Shown here: positions 1-9,356 of the stretch, one piece after another
How the letters are laid out: each line of letters begins with the position of its first letter
Numbering within the stretch: the first letter of the stretch is position 1
Assembly: GCA_022843605.1 (NCBI GenBank)
Contig: JALHNI010000014.1
Span: 1,948-65,947, forward strand
Reading direction: 5' to 3'
DNA length: 64,000 bases
Source: Bryobacter sp.
GTDB lineage: Bacteria > Acidobacteriota > Terriglobia > Bryobacterales > Bryobacteraceae
Notes under the pieces: model-generated
Told to the model about the DNA's origin: nothing
Databases searched by the model: none
What the model saw: the letters and a program-made list of their open reading frames with translations, nothing else
Program-made: the position numbers and the translations under genes

Positions 1-1048
1 ACGTGTTGTCCAGCAGCGTGGCTTCGCCGTCCTGGGTCGCCTGCAGCCGATCCAGAAAGTAGGCGAACTGCTCTACATGGAAGGCGTTGATCTTAGCGAC
101 TTTCTCGATGAGTTCAGGGTCGCCGCGGTGGTGCGTGCAGGAGTGATGCGCCTCGGGAACTCCGGCTTCCGGATAGGTTCGCAAGCCGCCCTCCCGTGCC
201 AGCATGAACGTGATCATGCGCGTGGAACCGGAGGCAAACGCCAACACCGAAAGATCCAGCAGCAAACGGGCATGTTCCCGGTAGCTCACCGGAATGCCGG
301 CCGGCGCGGCAACGCCGACCGAAGGGCCGGCCTGTTCCATGCGCATTTCAATCTCGCGGATCGAAGTGAGGTATTCGTCCAGCTTGCGCTTGTCCGTTGC
401 CCCGAGTTCGCGGGTCAGGCGGGAGGTCTCCACTCGCGTCAGGTCGAGCACGCTGCGCCGGACCGCCCGTTGACCTGGCGTCAAACTGGCGTCGCCGAAC
501 AGCCGCTCAAACACCGTCCGCGGATTCATCTCCGGGGCCATCGGCTGCGTTTCGCTCTTCCAGGAAATGCTCTGGTAAACGCAGCTATAGCTATCGCAGG
601 AACCCACCTGACGGCTGTCTTCACAGGTGAGTTCCAACGAAGGAAACCGGGTGCCGGCGGCAAAATGCCGGGCCGCGATCTGGTCCATCGACACCCCGCA
701 GCGAATGTCCGCGCCTTCGGTCTTGCGGGGATGCACGCCTGTCAGATAGGAAGACGCGGCCCGCGCGTGATCGCCCGCGCCATCGCCCAAAGCATTGCCC
801 TGGTTCGCGGCCAGGCCGCTCAAAACGGCGATCTGCCCGCGATGCTTTTCGAGGGAAGCGAGCGTCCGCGGCAAGGCAAAGCCGGTTCCGGTGGCCGTCG
901 GCGTCCAATAGGGCATGATCTTGCCGCTGGGGGCATAGACAATCATCAGGCGTTTGGGAGTCGACGCGGGTGCAGCCATCGCTTCCAGCCACGGCAGCGT
1001 AATTGTGGCTCCGGCGCCGCGCAACAGATGGCGTCTCGAGATTCGCAT
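1..1048 (-). CDS. DUF1552 family Tat-exported protein (C-terminus cut by window edge)
   Basis: The frame opens at ATG 1048 and runs off the left edge with no stop, so about 349 codons are visible. The N-terminus reads MRISRRHLLRGAGATITLPW, a twin-arginine-type signal (SRRHLLRG) followed by a hydrophobic stretch. The body shows DUF1552 landmarks also present in the paralogue at 16341-17678: an early YAPSGKIMPYW segment, SLELTCED and a late HVEQFAYFLDRL. Biochemical function is unknown; in planctomycetes and acidobacteria this family is paired with DUF1592 cytochromes. That pairing holds here: the DUF1592-type gene ends at 1050, one base upstream of this ATG, so the two are translationally close and surely one operon. 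Family assignment is confident; the role is not known. Confidence 0.9.
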   Translation of the reverse strand, partial: MRISRRHLLRGAGATITLPWLEAMAAPASTPKRLMIVYAPSGKIMPYWTPTATGTGFALPRTLASLEKHRGQIAVLSGLAANQGNALGDGAGDHARAASSYLTGVHPRKTEGADIRCGVSMDQIAARHFAAGTRFPSLELTCEDSRQVGSCDSYSCVYQSISWKSETQPMAPEMNPRTVFERLFGDASLTPGQRAVRRSVLDLTRVETSRLTRELGATDKRKLDEYLTSIREIEMRMEQAGPSVGVAAPAGIPVSYREHARLLLDLSVLAFASGSTRMITFMLAREGGLRTYPEAGVPEAHHSCTHHRGDPELIEKVAKINAFHVEQFAYFLDRLQATQDGEATLLDNT

Positions 1049-1049
1049 T

Positions 1050-3257
1050 CTAAGCTCCCCCCTCTGTCCGCCGCTGGCGGAACGCTTCGCTCTCGACGAT
1101 GCCCAGAATGAGTTCCTGCATCCGGTAGCCGTTCGCGCGTAGGCGGTCGACGATTCTGCGTACGGTGGGACGGTCCCGCACTTCCACGCCTCGGCCCAAG
1201 GCAAAGGTGAGCATCTTCTCGGTCAGTGCCCGGGCAAAAACGTCGGGATCGCCCTTCAGAATCTGCTTCATTTCGGCGGGCGTCGAAAAGCGCACGCCGC
1301 CGGGAAGTTCACCGGACGCGTCTTCTTCCCGCCATCGCCCAATCGCGTCGTAGTTCTCCAAACCGAAGCCCAGCGGATCCATCCGCGAATGGCAACTGGC
1401 GCACTGCGCACTCGCCCGATGCTTCTCAAGCTGCTGGCGCATGGAAGCGCTGCTGGATGCGGCTTTCTCCTCAAGCTGAGGGACGTTCGGCGGCGGTGGC
1501 GGCGGCGGCTGATTCAGCAGATTGTCGAGCACCCACTTGCCGCGAATCACCGGACTGGTGCGCGTCGGATAAGACGAAACCGTCAGGACGCTCCCGTGGG
1601 TCAGCACGCCACCGCGCCGCACACCATCCAGGTCCACCCGCCGAAACTGCTCGCCACTCACGCCGGCGATGCCGTAGTGCTTCGCCAGCGGTCCGTTCAA
1701 ATAGGTAAACGGCGCATCAAGGAAATCCAGAATCGACCGGTTCTCCCGCACGATGGCCGCGAAAAACATTTCGGTCTCACGGCGCATGGCGTCGGCTAAC
1801 TCTCCGGTAAATGCGGGGAAAAGCTTGGCATCCGGCCGTTGCACGGAAAGATTGCGTGTCTGTAGCCACTGGCCGGAAAAGCTTTCGACAAACGCGGCCG
1901 CGCGGGGATCGGCCAGCATGCGCACCGTCTGGGCACCCACGACGCGAGGCAATTGCCCGCTGTCGGCGAGCCGGTCCAGTTCGTGGTCCGGCAGGCTGCC
2001 CCAGAGGAAATAGGAGAGCCGGGTAGCGAGTTCGTGCGGCGATATGGGTTGCACCGCTGAGGCCCGCCGCGAAGAAGGTGAGCGGTCACGCTCCACGCGA
2101 AAAAGGAAATGGGGCGAAACCAGGATGGCCATCAACCCGCTGCGCATGCCCTCGGCAAAGGAGCCGGAGCGCTTCTCTTCGCGCGCCACCAGTCCGAGAA
2201 GTCCGTCAATCTCCACCCCGGTGACGGGGCGCCGCCAAGCCCTGCGCGCCAGTGGCTCCAGGATTCGCTTGGCGCAACCGGGTTGTGTGCCGTCGCAAGT
2301 CAGCAGCGTGTTGGCCGGCTTCGCGGTTCCTTCCAGCGGGCCGTAGACCTGCAGATACTCGAGATAGGGCAACGTCCCTTTGTAGGCCGGCTCAGGCAGC
2401 ACCTCGATCGTCGCTTCCACCCGGTGACGGCCGGCTGGCACCGGTACGCGCGGAGCATCCACCGCGCGGTCGATCTGGTAGTAGAACTTCAGCACCTGGT
2501 CGGCCACCGGACGGCCGTCGACGAAAAGCTTCATGCGGACGCGCGTGCCATCGCGCAGCGCCTGATAGAACGCGGTACGCAGTGTATAGAGGCCCGCCAC
2601 CGGGAAGACATGGTCCACTCGAATCCGGGTTTGACGGTCCTGGCCGATACGCTCGGCCAGGTAGCGCTGCATGGTGGCGGGCACGGCTTCGCCGGCCACC
2701 GGAATGACGGTCCGGGCAATCCGTTCGGCGGCTTTCAGGTATTGGTCCGTCAATCCGGCGTTGGTGTTGAGAACGTCGCCGATGTTGTCGAACCCGTAGC
2801 CATAGGGATCGACCGGAAAGTCCTCCGCGGGATTGAGGTCGATACCCAGCAGGTCTCGCACGGAGTTTGAATACTCCAACCGGTTGAGGCGGCGCGCCGT
2901 CACGCGGCCGGGATCGATCGGAGCCGTGCGGTCGAGTTGCTCGTAAGTCTTAGCGATCCACCCCACCACCGACGCCACGGCTTGAGGGTCCGGCCGCGGC
3001 AGGCCCTTGGGCGGCATCTCACCGGAGTGCAGACGTTGGGCGATCCGCTCCCAGCGCTCGCGGGCACGCAGGGAATCGGCTGCGCTGGCGGCCAGCAACG
3101 GGCCGACGGCAAAGCCGCCCGCAGGCGATTTGCCGCTATGGCAGGATGAGCATTGCCGGTTCAGAAATGGCTTCACCGTATTGGCGAACATGTTGGCGGA
3201 CGGCTCCGCGGCGGCGCAAAGAGCCGGAAGCAACAACAGTCGCGCAAGGCGTTGCAT
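1050..3257 (-). CDS. DUF1592/DUF1588/DUF1587/DUF1585 exported cytochrome c-like protein
   Basis: 735 residues with a short Sec-type signal (LARLLLLPALCAAAEP). A haem c motif CSSCH lies near residue 37, with MPPKG about 45 residues later, as in the PSCyt-like N-terminal module. Then follow a DUF1587-like block (RLNRLEYSNSVRDLLG), a middle carbohydrate-binding-like beta region, DUF1595/DUF1592 (FLEPLARRAWRRPVT-type and SPHFLFRVERD segments), DUF1588 (THGSVLTVSSYPTRTSPV), a second CASCH motif and the C-terminal DUF1585 block (LTFALGRGVEVRD). Two CxxCH motifs suggest covalent haem and a periplasmic redox or binding role; the substrate is unknown. It lies one base from the DUF1552 gene and is paralogous to 17659-19608. 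The polyproline run before the second haem motif is typical of the family. Confidence 0.92.
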   Translation of the reverse strand: MQRLARLLLLPALCAAAEPSANMFANTVKPFLNRQCSSCHSGKSPAGGFAVGPLLAASAADSLRARERWERIAQRLHSGEMPPKGLPRPDPQAVASVVGWIAKTYEQLDRTAPIDPGRVTARRLNRLEYSNSVRDLLGIDLNPAEDFPVDPYGYGFDNIGDVLNTNAGLTDQYLKAAERIARTVIPVAGEAVPATMQRYLAERIGQDRQTRIRVDHVFPVAGLYTLRTAFYQALRDGTRVRMKLFVDGRPVADQVLKFYYQIDRAVDAPRVPVPAGRHRVEATIEVLPEPAYKGTLPYLEYLQVYGPLEGTAKPANTLLTCDGTQPGCAKRILEPLARRAWRRPVTGVEIDGLLGLVAREEKRSGSFAEGMRSGLMAILVSPHFLFRVERDRSPSSRRASAVQPISPHELATRLSYFLWGSLPDHELDRLADSGQLPRVVGAQTVRMLADPRAAAFVESFSGQWLQTRNLSVQRPDAKLFPAFTGELADAMRRETEMFFAAIVRENRSILDFLDAPFTYLNGPLAKHYGIAGVSGEQFRRVDLDGVRRGGVLTHGSVLTVSSYPTRTSPVIRGKWVLDNLLNQPPPPPPPNVPQLEEKAASSSASMRQQLEKHRASAQCASCHSRMDPLGFGLENYDAIGRWREEDASGELPGGVRFSTPAEMKQILKGDPDVFARALTEKMLTFALGRGVEVRDRPTVRRIVDRLRANGYRMQELILGIVESEAFRQRRTEGGA

Positions 3258-3349
3258 CCGGGCATTCTATCAACAACCGGCAAGAAACTCTCTGCCGAGC
3301 GGGCGTCAGGAGTTCGCGCATTCCGTCCGACGAGTCGTATGCCGGCGTT

Positions 3350-3640
3350 ATGGCGGTACGGAAAATGACTTTCAGCCTACCCGAGCCAGTGGCAGCTCGA
3401 TTCCTCCGCCGAGTTCCCTCTCGCGAACGCTTGCGCTTCGTCAGCGACGCTCTTATCGCTCAGTTGGAAGCCATCAGCAACTCATCCGCGCTTGCGAGGC
3501 CGCTAACCAGGACCTGAACGCCATCGAGATCGAGCAGGAGTTTGACTCTCTCTCCGACGAGATAGCCGAGCCCTGGAAGTAGTCCCCGAACGCGGCGAGA
3601 TCTGGTGGGTGGCGTGGTGGCTGACGAAGAGCTGGCAGCC
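3350..3640 (+). pseudogene. Decayed mazEF-like toxin-antitoxin locus
   Basis: ATG 3350 begins a MazE/ribbon-helix-helix-type antitoxin: MAVRKMTFSLPEPVAARFL, then RLRFVSDALIAQLE. That frame goes wrong after about 3465 and stops at 3517. The expected continuation is present in another frame from about 3470: QQLIRACEAANQ, then EFDSLSDEIAEPWK and stop TAG near 3580. A one-base indel near 3465-3475 therefore splits the antitoxin. Just after it, codons from about 3577 give VVPERGEIWWVAW, the characteristic start of a MazF-type endoribonuclease (RGEIWWV), and homology then ends at a stop or loses sense. I read this as a dead module: frameshifted antitoxin plus a 5' stub of the toxin. An error in the sequence could explain the antitoxin frameshift but not the missing toxin body. 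Confidence 0.72.
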
Positions 3641-3906
3641 TTGGAAGACGGCACCGTCAAATCCTCCAACTCGGGTAGCGGCCGTTCCGAGTCGGGGCGA
3701 TGGGTTTCCGAGATTGCCTGTGTGCGATGATCGACAACTCCCTTGAGGATCGAAACGATGATGAGACTTGGCCTAGGTTCGCTGTCGGTTTCAGCTTGAC
3801 CGGCGTGGAGCCGCCGTCACAGGACCACGTGGCCATGCAGCATGCCCTGAAGCAATCGGCCCGCGCTCCTGGGATCGCGGGGCGTGATACGATCCAAGCC
3901 AGACCC

Positions 3907-5577
3907 ATGCGCGCGCTCCTGGCTGCCTGGACACTTGCCGTTGGCCTTAGTGCTGCCGAACCCCGGGCGGTATCGATGCACCCGTTTGCCGGACAGCGCG
4001 GCGTAGCATTTCATGCGACGCTGCGCGGAAGCAATCTCAAAGCGACGAAGACTGTCGTCGTGGAACCAGCCGGCATTAGCATTACGGTGGAAAGTGCTGA
4101 GCCGGAGAAACCCTCCGATCAAGTGAAACCGGGCATGGATTTGGTGCGCGTCCGCGTCGAGTCCACCCCCAATACCCAGCCGGGACGCTACACTCTGCGT
4201 CTCGTGACGCCGGAGGGCATCTCGAATGCCCTGCCCCTGCACCTGACGGACTCGCCAGTGATCGCCGAAGCCGTCGATGTGCATGACACGCCGGAAACGG
4301 CGGTCGCCGTCGTCACGGCTCCGGCGCTCTATTCCGGACGCATCGCGAGACGCGGCGAAAGTGACCTCTACGCTTTTGACGTTCGCGCCGGACAGACCAT
4401 GACCTTCCAGGTGACCTCCGGCCTGCCCTCGATCGGCGCGGCGGGCGGCAATGCCAACGGCTTCGACCCCTCCATCTCGATCTATGAGCCCGCCGGCAGT
4501 TGGTTCGACGCCAAGCGCCTCAACCGCCTCGCCTTCAACGACGAGCCCCTTTGGGTGTTGGGCCGGCTCACTGACGCCTATCTGGTGCATCGCTTTCCGA
4601 AATCCGGACGGTACTATATGCGCATCGAGGCATTCTCCGGCCAAGGCGGACCCGACTATAGCTACCAGTTGAAGATCGCACCCGGCACCGTGCCGCAGGA
4701 CACTGCTCCCGGCAAGACTGATTGGGATGAGCGGGGCTATCAGCGAAAGCTCAATGCCAACCGCCTGAACGAGTTGTCGGAGCGGGGTGGACGGCCGCAA
4801 AATCAAAAGTCGATTGAGAGCTATGGAACGCCTGCCGCCTTTTCGCTGCCCGGAACGCTCGAAGGGACCATCGGAGCGCCTGGGGAGTCGTATCGGAGCA
4901 AGTTTCATCTCGACGGTCCGCAGGACATCGCCATTGAAGTGGAGACGCCGGACGCCGCGCCCCCGCTCTTCAATCCCGTGGTACGCCTGCTCGACGCCAA
5001 AGGCGAGGAAGTCGTCACCAACTTCTTGGTCGGACGTGGCGCCTGCACCGGCGCCATGACCAAAGGTCTCACCGCGAAAGCCATTCTGCCGTTGCGCAAT
5101 CCTGGCGACTACACCGTTGAGGTCCGCAACCTGACCTCCGACGAAGGCAACGCCGCCTTTCGCTATCGCGTCCAGGTGCGACCGCAAGTGCCGCATATCG
5201 GAAACATTCAGATCGCCGAGGACCACATCAATCTGGTGCGTGGCGGCGCCAAGACCACGCGGGTAACGTTCGACCGCGAAGAGGATTATCGCGGCGCTGT
5301 GGCGGTGACGGTGGAGAACCTGCCTGAGGGCGTGTCGGCCCTGGCCGCCGCCGACTACGAACCGGACACCGATCCGCCCCCCACACCCGGAAAGCGGGAA
5401 CGCTACGTCGCGCGAACCGAGCGTATGGTTTTGGCATTCACCGCCGCAGAAAGCGCTCTGCCAAGCGATCAGCCGATGACGGCCGTAGTGACAGTGCGGC
5501 CCCTCTTGGACGGAAAACTGGGCGCAGTGATTGCCAGAAAGCAAATTCCGGTGATGATAATAGTAGCCAAGCCATGA
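3907..5577 (+). CDS. Exported PPC (pre-peptidase C-terminal) domain protein
   Basis: The chosen start is ATG 3907, because it gives a clean signal peptide (MRALLAAWTLAVGLSAAEP); the frame stays open upstream to 3700 but that part overlaps non-coding-looking sequence. Length is 556 residues. After a beta-rich N-terminus there are two jelly-roll PPC-like domains: about residues 115-263 (SDLYAFDVRAGQTMTFQV, ending GRYYMRIEA) and about 326-433 (IAIEVETPDAAPP, ending NPGDYTVEVRNLTSD). PPC domains usually accompany exported enzymes and mediate binding; no catalytic motif is visible. The stop overlaps the start of the DUF1549 gene by four bases (ATGA), so it is translationally coupled first gene of a four-gene operon. 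Function is inferred only as an extracytoplasmic accessory. Confidence 0.82.
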   Translation: MRALLAAWTLAVGLSAAEPRAVSMHPFAGQRGVAFHATLRGSNLKATKTVVVEPAGISITVESAEPEKPSDQVKPGMDLVRVRVESTPNTQPGRYTLRLVTPEGISNALPLHLTDSPVIAEAVDVHDTPETAVAVVTAPALYSGRIARRGESDLYAFDVRAGQTMTFQVTSGLPSIGAAGGNANGFDPSISIYEPAGSWFDAKRLNRLAFNDEPLWVLGRLTDAYLVHRFPKSGRYYMRIEAFSGQGGPDYSYQLKIAPGTVPQDTAPGKTDWDERGYQRKLNANRLNELSERGGRPQNQKSIESYGTPAAFSLPGTLEGTIGAPGESYRSKFHLDGPQDIAIEVETPDAAPPLFNPVVRLLDAKGEEVVTNFLVGRGACTGAMTKGLTAKAILPLRNPGDYTVEVRNLTSDEGNAAFRYRVQVRPQVPHIGNIQIAEDHINLVRGGAKTTRVTFDREEDYRGAVAVTVENLPEGVSALAAADYEPDTDPPPTPGKRERYVARTERMVLAFTAAESALPSDQPMTAVVTVRPLLDGKLGAVIARKQIPVMIIVAKP

Positions 5578-8060
5578 AATTCTTCCTGATCCTTGCGTCA
5601 TTCATCGCTTATGGCGCGCCGACGCCGGTGAAGCTGCGGACGGTGCCGGCGACGGTCACCTTGAGTGGCGCGGCGGCAGGGCAGCAATTCCTGGCGATCG
5701 CGACGGACGCCGACGGCACCGAGCACGATGTGACGGGCGAAGTCCGATGGAGCGTTTCGCACCCGGCTCTCGCCCGCATCTCCCCCTCGGCGCGCGTCAC
5801 CGCTATCGCCGATGGCACGGTCGCTTTGACCGCCGAATGGCAAGGAGCCACCAGCAATGCCGCCATCCGGATTCGCGGTTCGCAGACGCCGCGCCCGTTT
5901 CACTTCGCACGCGACGTGGGCGGCATTCTCACCAAGCGCGGCTGCAATAGTTCAGCCTGCCATGGCGGCGTAAAGGGCCGCGGCGGGTTGAAGCTTTCCG
6001 CCAATGCCTTGTTCCCCAAAGACGACTATGAATGGATCACCAAAGGCGGCACCTTTGAGGTGCTCACTTCGGAAATCAAAGGTGGGCGGGTGCCCCGTGT
6101 ATCCGTCAAGGATCCGGCAAATAGCCTGCTGCTCAGCAAGCCATTGATGAAGGTGCCCCATGGCGGCGGGAAGCGACTGGAGCCAGACTCCGAAGACTAC
6201 CGTACGCTGCTTGAATGGATCCGCAGCGGAGCTCCGTATGGCTCGGAGACGGAAACGGCGAAGCTGGCGCGACTGGAGGTCTACCCTTCGCTCGCCACGT
6301 TGCCGGTGGCCGCCTCCCAACGCTTGTTGGTTACTGCCTGGTTCACCGACGGCCATTCCGAGGACTACACGCATCAGGTTCTGTTCAGCTCGAACAACGG
6401 AGATGTCGCGACCGTTTCGCCCGCCGGACTCGTCACCGGCAAAGGCTTGGGCGAAACCTCAGTCCTCATCCGCGCCGCCGGGCAACTCGCCAGTGCCGGA
6501 GTCGGCGTCATTGGACCGCCGGTCGCTAAGTACCCCGCCGTTCCGCGCGGTAACTTCATTGACGAACCAATCTTCGCCAAACTGAAACGCTTCAACATCA
6601 TCCCCTCGGACTTAGCCGGCGACGCTGAGTTCTTGCGCCGTGCCTGCCTCGACCTCACCGGAACGCTCCCGCCGCCCGAGCGCGTCCGCGAATTCGTCGC
6701 CCTCCGTGACCCGGCAAAGCGCGAGAAAGTCATTGATGCTCTCCTCGGCTCACCGGAGTATGTCGACTACTGGACCTTCCGCTTCTCCGATATCTTCCGC
6801 GTCTCCATCTTCGCCAACGGACTTACTCCTAAATTCAGCCAAAAGTATTGGGAGTGGATCCGCGGCAACATCGCGACCAACCGGCCCTACAACGAAGTCG
6901 CCAAAGAGCGCCTGTCCGCGCAAGGCTACGATGCCGCCTCTCGCCACTTTATTCCCTATAACCAGATCGGCCCGCCCGGCGATGTGATGGCCGAGGAAGT
7001 TCGCGTCTTCTTCGGGCGCCGTCTCGATTGCGCCCAGTGCCACAACCATCCTTACGAAAACTGGAGCCAGGACCAGTTCTGGGGCATGGCTGCCTTCTTC
7101 GGCCAACTCTTCAAAGCCGGGCCCGTCGTCTTCGACCATCCCACCAACATGGACTTCAGCTCGAAAGACGTCGACGGCAAAGTGGAGTTATTCCACCCCC
7201 GGACTAAGGCTGCGGTGAAGCCCGTCCTGCTGGATTCGTCGCCCTTGACCCTGCGCGGTGACGGCAATCCCCGCAAGGAACTCGCCCGTTGGATGACGAG
7301 CCATCCCTATTTCGCTGAGGCTGCCGTCAACCGCGTTTGGGGTTACTTTTTTGGACGCGGCATCGTCGACCCGGTGGACGACTTCCGCTCCACGAATCCC
7401 GCCACGCATCCCGAATTGCTAACGGCCCTGGCCAAGGACTTTGCCCAGCACGGCTACGACTTACAACACCTGATGAAGACGATCCTGATGTCGCGGACCT
7501 ATCAGTTGTCGTACCGCGCCAATGCCTCAAACAAAACCGATGTGACGAATTACTCGCACAGTCTGCCGCGAGCGCTGGACGCTGAAGTCTTGTTGGACGC
7601 GGTAGTCGCCGTCACCGGCGTTCCGGAAACCTTCTCCACCGCGGTCAGTGAAGGCGGCACCGTGGGCCAAGCGCCGGCCCATACGCGCGCCATCAATCTG
7701 AAAGATCCAGATATGTACTTCTCGCGATTCCTAGAACTCTACGGCCGGCCGAATCGCGGTGCGATCCCCGAGCGCAGCGGGAAGCCCAACCTGGGGCAAG
7801 CTCTGCACATGCTCGCCGGGGCGACCTACGTCGACCGGCTATCCGCCCCCCAGAGCCGCTTGCGCATCCTGCTGGATCGAGGCGCCTCGGACCAGGCCAT
7901 CTTTGAAGAGTTCTATCTGGCAGCGCTCAGCCGCGCGCCGGACCGCGATGAGTTAACGGAACTCAGTCACTTAGTCTCACAGCGCCAGGACCGTCCGGCC
8001 GCCCTGCGCGAATTTGTCTGGGCACTCATCAGTTCAAGAGAGTTTGCGGAGAATCACTAA
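5574..8060 (+). CDS. DUF1549/DUF1553 protein with Ig-like domains and haem c motif
   Basis: 828 residues with a short signal peptide. Two bacterial Ig-like (BIG2-type) domains lie at about residues 17-103 and 232-315. Between them is a PSCyt2-like segment with CNSSACHGG near residue 123. DUF1549 covers about 325-520 (EFLRRACLDLTGTLPP; then a second haem-like motif DCAQCHNHPYENW), and DUF1553 about 560-820 (RKELARWMTSHPYFAEAAVN, GRGIVDPVDDFR, LMKTILMSRTYQ). This order matches the Planctomycete-type cytochrome family that is almost always followed by DUF1501, as here. It is expected to be periplasmic and haem-bearing; substrate unknown. It starts inside the stop of the PPC gene and ends in TAATG, shared with the DUF1501 start. 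Confidence 0.93.
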   Translation: MKFFLILASFIAYGAPTPVKLRTVPATVTLSGAAAGQQFLAIATDADGTEHDVTGEVRWSVSHPALARISPSARVTAIADGTVALTAEWQGATSNAAIRIRGSQTPRPFHFARDVGGILTKRGCNSSACHGGVKGRGGLKLSANALFPKDDYEWITKGGTFEVLTSEIKGGRVPRVSVKDPANSLLLSKPLMKVPHGGGKRLEPDSEDYRTLLEWIRSGAPYGSETETAKLARLEVYPSLATLPVAASQRLLVTAWFTDGHSEDYTHQVLFSSNNGDVATVSPAGLVTGKGLGETSVLIRAAGQLASAGVGVIGPPVAKYPAVPRGNFIDEPIFAKLKRFNIIPSDLAGDAEFLRRACLDLTGTLPPPERVREFVALRDPAKREKVIDALLGSPEYVDYWTFRFSDIFRVSIFANGLTPKFSQKYWEWIRGNIATNRPYNEVAKERLSAQGYDAASRHFIPYNQIGPPGDVMAEEVRVFFGRRLDCAQCHNHPYENWSQDQFWGMAAFFGQLFKAGPVVFDHPTNMDFSSKDVDGKVELFHPRTKAAVKPVLLDSSPLTLRGDGNPRKELARWMTSHPYFAEAAVNRVWGYFFGRGIVDPVDDFRSTNPATHPELLTALAKDFAQHGYDLQHLMKTILMSRTYQLSYRANASNKTDVTNYSHSLPRALDAEVLLDAVVAVTGVPETFSTAVSEGGTVGQAPAHTRAINLKDPDMYFSRFLELYGRPNRGAIPERSGKPNLGQALHMLAGATYVDRLSAPQSRLRILLDRGASDQAIFEEFYLAALSRAPDRDELTELSHLVSQRQDRPAALREFVWALISSREFAENH

Positions 8061-9349
8061 TGGCACCTCACCGGCGAGATTTTTTAAGAGCGGGTTCGCT
8101 GGGGTTCCTCGGCATCGGCCTGCCGCAGTATCTGGCCGCGGCTCCAGCGCCAGCGAAAGTGCAGTCGGTCATTTTGTTCTGGCTCGAAGGCGGACCCAGC
8201 CACATCGACACCTGGGACCCCAAGTCGAATAGTAACTTCAAGCCGATCTCCACCAACGTTCCCGGCATTCAGGTCTCGGAGTTACTCCCGAAGTTCGCCC
8301 GTAAGATGGATAAGTTCGCCGTTATCCGTTCGATGCATACCCGCGGCAATGACCATCCGCAGGCTACTCACTATGTCATCACGGGCCATGAAGTGAATCC
8401 GGCGATGCAGTTCCCCAGCATCGGTTCCATGCTGACCAAGGAACTCGGGCCCCGCAATGCCGTTCCGGCGCATGTACTGGTGCCGAAATGGGATCGTGGG
8501 CGGCAGTACGAAGACTATTTCCGATCTGCTTTCCTGGGCGGCGACTACGACCCGATGTGTATCCCCGATCCCAGCAAAGCCGATTTCCAGGTCACCGACC
8601 TCAGCCTGCCGAAGTCCGTCTCCGGCGCTTCGATCGATAGCCGGACCGCTTTCCTGAAAGCCGTCGACCGCCGCTATCGCGCCCTCAACGAGACGGCCGA
8701 ACACACCGACATGGACGCCTTCTCGGCCCAAGCCATGAAGATGATTCTTACGCCGCAGGTCCGCGACGCCTTCGATCTATCGAAAGAATCGGACAAGACG
8801 AAGGAGCGTTACGGCAAGGACTCGATCGGCCAATCCTGCCTTCTGGCCCGCCGTCTCGTCGAAGCCGGTAGCCGCTTTGTTACTGCCGCCGGTTACCATG
8901 GCACATCCTGGGACACACATAGCGACAACGACAAGAGCCATCGCGACCGCCTCTGTCCGCCGCTAGACCGCACGCTCGTCGCCCTGGTGGAAGACCTCGA
9001 AGAACGCGGCTTACTGGATTCCACGCTGGTGATCGCAATGGGAGAGTTTGGACGGACGCCGAACATCAACCCGGCGCTCGGCCGTGACCACTGGCCCAAC
9101 TGCTGGTCCTTGGCGTTAGCCGGCGGTGGCATTCAAACCGGGCAGGTCATCGGCTCCAGCGATGCCCGCGGAGCCAACGTCACCAGCCGCGTCGTTTCGA
9201 TGGGCGATCTCTACGCCAGCGTCTACAAACTGATGGGCGTCGACTGGACCAAAGAGATCATGAGCCCCATCGGACGACCGATCAAGATCGCCAACTCGCT
9301 CGAGGATAAAACCGGCGAGCCGATTCCTGAGTTGTTCGGCAAAGGATAA
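8060..9349 (+). CDS. DUF1501 family Tat-exported protein
   Basis: 429 residues. The N-terminus MAPHRRDFLRAGSLGFLG is a twin-arginine-type signal, unlike the Sec signals of its neighbours, so it is probably exported folded. DUF1501 belongs to the alkaline-phosphatase/sulfatase-like fold; landmarks are FWLEGGPSHIDTWDPK near residue 39, NDHPQATHYVITGHE near 100, and a C-terminal GEFGRTPNIN followed by GRDHWPNCWS. These Asp/His clusters look like metal ligands, but no experimental function is established for the family. The start codon overlaps the previous stop (TAATG), giving tight coupling to the DUF1549/DUF1553 gene, its invariant partner. Confidence 0.93.
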   Translation: MAPHRRDFLRAGSLGFLGIGLPQYLAAAPAPAKVQSVILFWLEGGPSHIDTWDPKSNSNFKPISTNVPGIQVSELLPKFARKMDKFAVIRSMHTRGNDHPQATHYVITGHEVNPAMQFPSIGSMLTKELGPRNAVPAHVLVPKWDRGRQYEDYFRSAFLGGDYDPMCIPDPSKADFQVTDLSLPKSVSGASIDSRTAFLKAVDRRYRALNETAEHTDMDAFSAQAMKMILTPQVRDAFDLSKESDKTKERYGKDSIGQSCLLARRLVEAGSRFVTAAGYHGTSWDTHSDNDKSHRDRLCPPLDRTLVALVEDLEERGLLDSTLVIAMGEFGRTPNINPALGRDHWPNCWSLALAGGGIQTGQVIGSSDARGANVTSRVVSMGDLYASVYKLMGVDWTKEIMSPIGRPIKIANSLEDKTGEPIPELFGKG

Positions 9350-9356
9350 GTACCCA

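Noticed and set aside
77-1111. Long plus-strand open frame opposite the first DUF1552 gene
   Set aside because: Arg/Gly/Ala-rich, no recognisable domain; the minus-strand frame has a clear Tat signal and DUF1552 motifs.
3817-5601. 594-codon minus-strand frame opposite the PPC-domain gene
   Set aside because: It is the antisense of a GC-rich gene with a signal peptide and operon partners; its composition is His/Gly/Arg-rich with no domain.
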